Positions 60,901 to 64,000 of a stretch of DNA of 64,000 nucleotides are shown piece after piece. Source of the DNA: Hyperoplus lanceolatus (taxonomy: Eukaryota; Chordata; Actinopteri; Uranoscopiformes; Ammodytidae); the NCBI GenBank assembly GCA_026929865.2, contig CM049406.2, positions 24,772,001 to 24,836,000 of the forward strand, given 5' to 3'. Below the pieces are notes generated by a model that was not told the DNA's origin, made no database searches, and worked only from the letters and a program-made list of their open reading frames with translations. The position numbers and the translations under genes were made by a program. Every line of letters begins with the position of its first letter. Position 1 is the stretch's first letter.

Positions 60901-63900
60901 GAATGAATGATTTATTTTAAATATGCAACAACAATACAATATTAAAAATGCATCAACAGGAGTCAGCACTAGTGACTCCTGCACTGATAAGGCCGCCAAG
61001 CACTCTATAAAAATGCCACAACATATTTGAAAAGGGGTGGGAAGAAGTAAAAACTTGTTCAATCCCACCCCACTTCCTTAAACAATATTAACAGGTCATA
61101 TATCAAAATCAAAACTCAAAACTACATGTTTCCTTCAGACTAATTTCTAATTTTCATGATATCAATTCTATCTATCAACACTTGCATATCTGTACGCCAT
61201 ACCGATGCACATAGATACCCACAAGTGTACAAATTTTTGCGTTTTCAAAAATATATTTATATCTGAGTTTGCTACTCAGAGTTTGCTAATCACTTCTTAC
61301 TTTTGTGATGATCATTAAATACAATCAACAGATGAATTACCTTCTCTAATATTGTATTAGAGAAAAAGCTTTTCTTGTCACAAATATGACTTTCTATGAC
61401 CAGTGCAATAATCAATGCAGCTTTCAACACAATATGGAAGTATGTAAAAACTAAACCGATTCAGTTTAATTTTCCTTCTACTCTTGTGAATCATCTTTCT
61501 ATAGGATTTCTATTTTATTATTTTCTATGTCATTTCAACACTTATTAACTTTTATGAATCGTTTCGGAATCGTTCGAGAGAGAATCGCGATTAATTGGAA
61601 AATCAATTATTTTTCCCACCCCTAGCCTATTTCAGCCTTGTCTGTGGAAAAAAAGATAACTGGAAAACAGTTATTCTGCTTCGTTCCTCTCACTGCATTT
61701 AAATTAATTAATTATATTACAGAAAAATATGTCCCGTAAAAGAAAAAGAGCACCAAGCCCATCCCAGAGCTGCATAATATTTTATTTCAAATTTATATTT
61801 CTATGGAAAATCCATGTGTCTTTCTTCAATAGCTTCCAATTCATCCGACCCAGTGTCTCCAAATTATTTGTTCACACAAAATTCCTCAGATTTAGCCTCT
61901 TCCTCTCAAAGTGCACCAGATTCATGCATTTCACTTTAAAAAGGTAAAAAAAAATCTCCCGGGGGGCATACCCCCGGACCCCCTTGGCAGGGTTGTAACC
62001 TCGGCTGGCTACTATTTTCACCCAGCTGGACACAATTCACAGTAAATATACCAAAAAGCAGACGCGGAGATCTTACAAGGGCAAAAAATTCTCTCTGCCC
62101 AGTGTGCCCATCTAAACTTTTTACAGGCCCATCCTAATCTAACTGTCTAGAACCGGGCCTGCATGGATGGTTCAAGTGATGAGTTCAATGGTGTCAAGTT
62201 TCCATAGGATAAACTCACCAGGTGTCCTTCTGTTTTCACAGCTTACTGCAGTGGTTGAAGCACAGCAGAAAGGAATACTGTGAATTATGCAAACACAGGT
62301 TTGCATTTACACCAAGTAAGTTTTATTTTTGTTCCCCATTAAGTTGGATCAGTGCATTAAAAATGTGTTTCTCTTTTTATTAGCTCATGTAAGTACCTAG
62401 TTATGTCCATGTATATCCCCTCACTTCCACTGTCCTCATTCTCTCTTCTCTGCAGTCTACTCTCCAGACATGCCATCGCGCCTGCCTGTCCAGGACATCT
62501 TTGCAGGGCTGGTCACTAGTGTGGGGACAGCCATCAGATACTGGTTCCACTACACACTGGTGGCGTTTGCCTGGCTGGGCGTGGTGCCTCTCACAGCATG
62601 TACGTCACCTCATTACACTGTAATAAATGATTTTATCCACTGTTAGAATATCATTTCAGCATATCTGATGCATTCCCTGACTTCCATCCAGGTTTGGGGT
62701 GAACAAAGTTGAAGAGAAAATGAGTCTTAAGCAAATGTGTATATTTTAGAAGTACTGCAAACCCAAACATTGCTTAAAGAGGACCTATTATGCTACTTTT
62801 CTGGTCTTAATTTCTTGTTTTACACTTCTATAGAGCAACCTGACACGAATCACATCACAAAAAACTATGTAGATTTTCGGGAAGCTCTTTCTCTTATTTT
62901 GGCGATCCAGCACATCCTGTCAACACTTGAGTGTGTGTGCTTCGGCTCCCTCCGCCTGTGCTTCGGCCATCTCCGCTCCCCTCCCCCCCCTCCTGCAAAC
63001 CCCACTCCGTTGTGATTGGTTACCTTCCTTCCGGAACACTTTCAGTGGCGGGAAGCGCGAGCATGGACCTATAAGGGCGCGAGACAGACGCGAACAGGGA
63101 AGTGACAGCATTACCATACATGGAAACATCCGCGTGGAGACGTCACATAGTTTTATGCGACGTCAGAAATTATGAAAGGGTAGACCGCTTTGAAGACGTG
63201 ACTTCTCGACTGGCTAGAATAGTGTTTAGTGCTCTGCACAGACACCCCAGACGGTCAGCAGGGAATATGTCGAAATGCATGTAAGTCATTATTTGATAAT
63301 TTAGTATGGTTAAGCATGACTATGAATCATCATAACAACGTTTATAGGTCATAAAAGTCAAAAAGCATCATAGGTCCTCTTTAATGAAAGTTTACTTTGC
63401 TTCACCATCTTGTATTACCATTATTTGTCTGACAGTCACATATAAATACGACACCTCATTGCAGTGCATTTTGCGTCTCTTTCGTTCACTGCCAAAGTTC
63501 CTTGTAGCTACTTTAAATACAGTACATCAACTTAATCTGGGATGAGGTACTACTTACTAATTGATGTATGGTGTCAAGTATTCACACACAGAAGAAATGA
63601 CTAAATTTTATTTTATTTCTGTTTTGCTTCTCTTTACAGGTCGTATCTACAAATGTTTATTTACCGGCTCTGTGAGCTCTCTCCTGACCCTGCCATTAGA
63701 CATGCTTTCAACGTAAGTTTGAACGACTCTCTGGTCCCTCACACACTGTCCTGCTCCTGTGTATTTTCTGACTATTTGTTCTCCATATTTTGTACACTGG
63801 AGTTTCATGAAGATAGTCGTGATCTCAATGGTTAACAAATTGTGGTTAGTTATACATGAAAGTTCCTTGTTAGCTTAATGACGTGAATGGTTCTTATACA

Positions 63901-64000
63901 ATACAGGATCAAACTCTTATATCTCATCTCTTTTGTCACAGACAAAACCTGCTGGCAGACTGCCTCCAGGGCTGCTTTGTGGTGACCTGCACCCTGTGCG
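57943..64000 (+). CDS. marchf6: MARCHF6 (TEB4/Doa10) ER E3 ubiquitin ligase, first six coding exons, partial
   Basis: A multi-pass ER membrane ubiquitin ligase that degrades misfolded and sterol-pathway proteins; this is established for the family. Coding exons in the window: 57943-57961, 59683-59782, 62242-62315, 62456-62599, 63640-63712 and 63942 to the end; all acceptor/donor pairs fit and the frame stays open for 156 residues. The first coding exon is only 19 nt (MDTAEE plus one base). The RING-CH zinc finger follows at once: [36 protein letters not shown]..., CELCKHRF, giving the C4HC3 ligand order. After it come [18 protein letters not shown] and the first membrane segments (residues about 95-115 and later). 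Similarity to mammalian MARCHF6 is near-continuous. Only about one sixth of the roughly 900-residue protein is present; the gene runs off the right edge. Confidence 0.96.
59215..59290 (+). mobile_element. L2-like LINE 3' tail relic
   Basis: TTGGAAGTCACTTTGGATAA followed by CTACATGAAATGTAATGTAA; only the 3' tail remains, directly abutting the MITE at 59292. In marchf6 intron 1. Confidence 0.65.
59292..59609. mobile_element. MITE with AAAGGTCAC ends in marchf6 intron 1
   Basis: AAAGGTCACCTATTTTTGCA at the left and ATATGTGACCTTT at the right form terminal inverted repeats with TA on both sides. A related left-end fragment (AGGTCACCTATAATGCAAAA) lies at about 51824 in the NETO1-like gene. Confidence 0.7.
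60177..62161. mobile_element. hAT element filling marchf6 intron 2, composite
   Basis: CAGGGCCGG and CCGGGCCTG ends with a perfect 8-bp duplication CATGGATG (60169-60176 and 62162-62169). The interior includes a second hAT-like end (CAGAGCCGGCCCGAGGC at 60464), a remnant [15 protein letters not shown] at 61729, and the element 60762-61624. The 60.6-62.0 kb part matches, inverted, the 48.0-48.5 kb part of the element in the NETO1-like gene. Confidence 0.85.
60762..61624. mobile_element. TAGGGGTGGGAA-ended hAT-like insert
   Basis: TAGGGGTGGGAATC at the left and TTTTTCCCACCCCTA at the right; interior has GATTCGATTCGATTC and TCGCGATTAATTGGAAAATC typical of teleost non-autonomous hATs. The 8 bp next to the ends do not match, probably after a small deletion. 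It interrupts sequence that is continuous in the 48.3 kb relative. Confidence 0.75.
62778..63380. mobile_element. TTAA-flanked MITE in marchf6 intron 4
   Basis: AGAGGACCTATTATGCT and AGCATCATAGGTCCTCT are 17-bp inverted repeats with one mismatch. TTAA flanks both sides (62774-62777 and 63381-63384), as in piggyBac or Kolobok insertions. No ORF longer than about 90 codons. Confidence 0.82.

Overview
This is nuclear DNA of a ray-finned (teleost) fish. All recognised genes are vertebrate, split by GT-AG introns, and most of the remaining sequence is (CA)n/(CT)n microsatellites plus the DNA transposons, tRNA-derived SINEs and non-LTR fragments typical of teleost genomes. There is no bacterial, phage or CRISPR content.

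Layout. 1-13.8 kb: intergenic, repeat-bearing (a Harbinger-type element, two SINEs, two LINE reverse-transcriptase fragments, one foldback MITE). 13.9-29.5 kb, minus strand: a complete CRISPLD1-type gene, 14 coding exons, 511 residues (signal peptide, CAP domain, two LCCL domains). Its introns hold two large nested transposons. 30.7-35 kb: probable 5' non-coding exon of that gene, long CA and CT arrays, and a three-layer transposon nest. 36.0-37.5 kb, minus: a two-exon gene for a 331-residue protein that I cannot assign to a family. 39.4-52.9 kb, plus: a complete NETO1-like gene, 10 coding exons, 558 residues (signal peptide, CUB, CUB, LDLa, one membrane segment, cytoplasmic tail). Its 8.2-kb fourth intron carries many repeats and another three-layer nest reaches across its end. 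55.0-57.1 kb, plus: complete ATPSCKMT (FAM173B), 4 exons, 231 residues. 57.9 kb to the window end, plus: the first six coding exons of MARCHF6, which continues beyond the window.

The genes do not form an operon or pathway. CRISPLD1 is secreted, NETO1-like is a neuronal receptor auxiliary subunit, ATPSCKMT is a mitochondrial lysine methyltransferase and MARCHF6 is an ER ubiquitin ligase. From memory, ATPSCKMT and MARCHF6 also lie close together in mammals, so that pair looks like conserved synteny.

I found no convincing undescribed biological system. The points most worth a second look are the unassigned 331-residue gene; long UG tracts placed 12-16 nt upstream of two 3' splice sites; a NETO1-like tail lacking the PDZ ligand I expect of NETO1; a transposon family with TAGCCTGG termini and 9-bp target duplications, whose copies in this window contain other elements; and two nested elements whose internal hairpins repeat their own terminal motifs.
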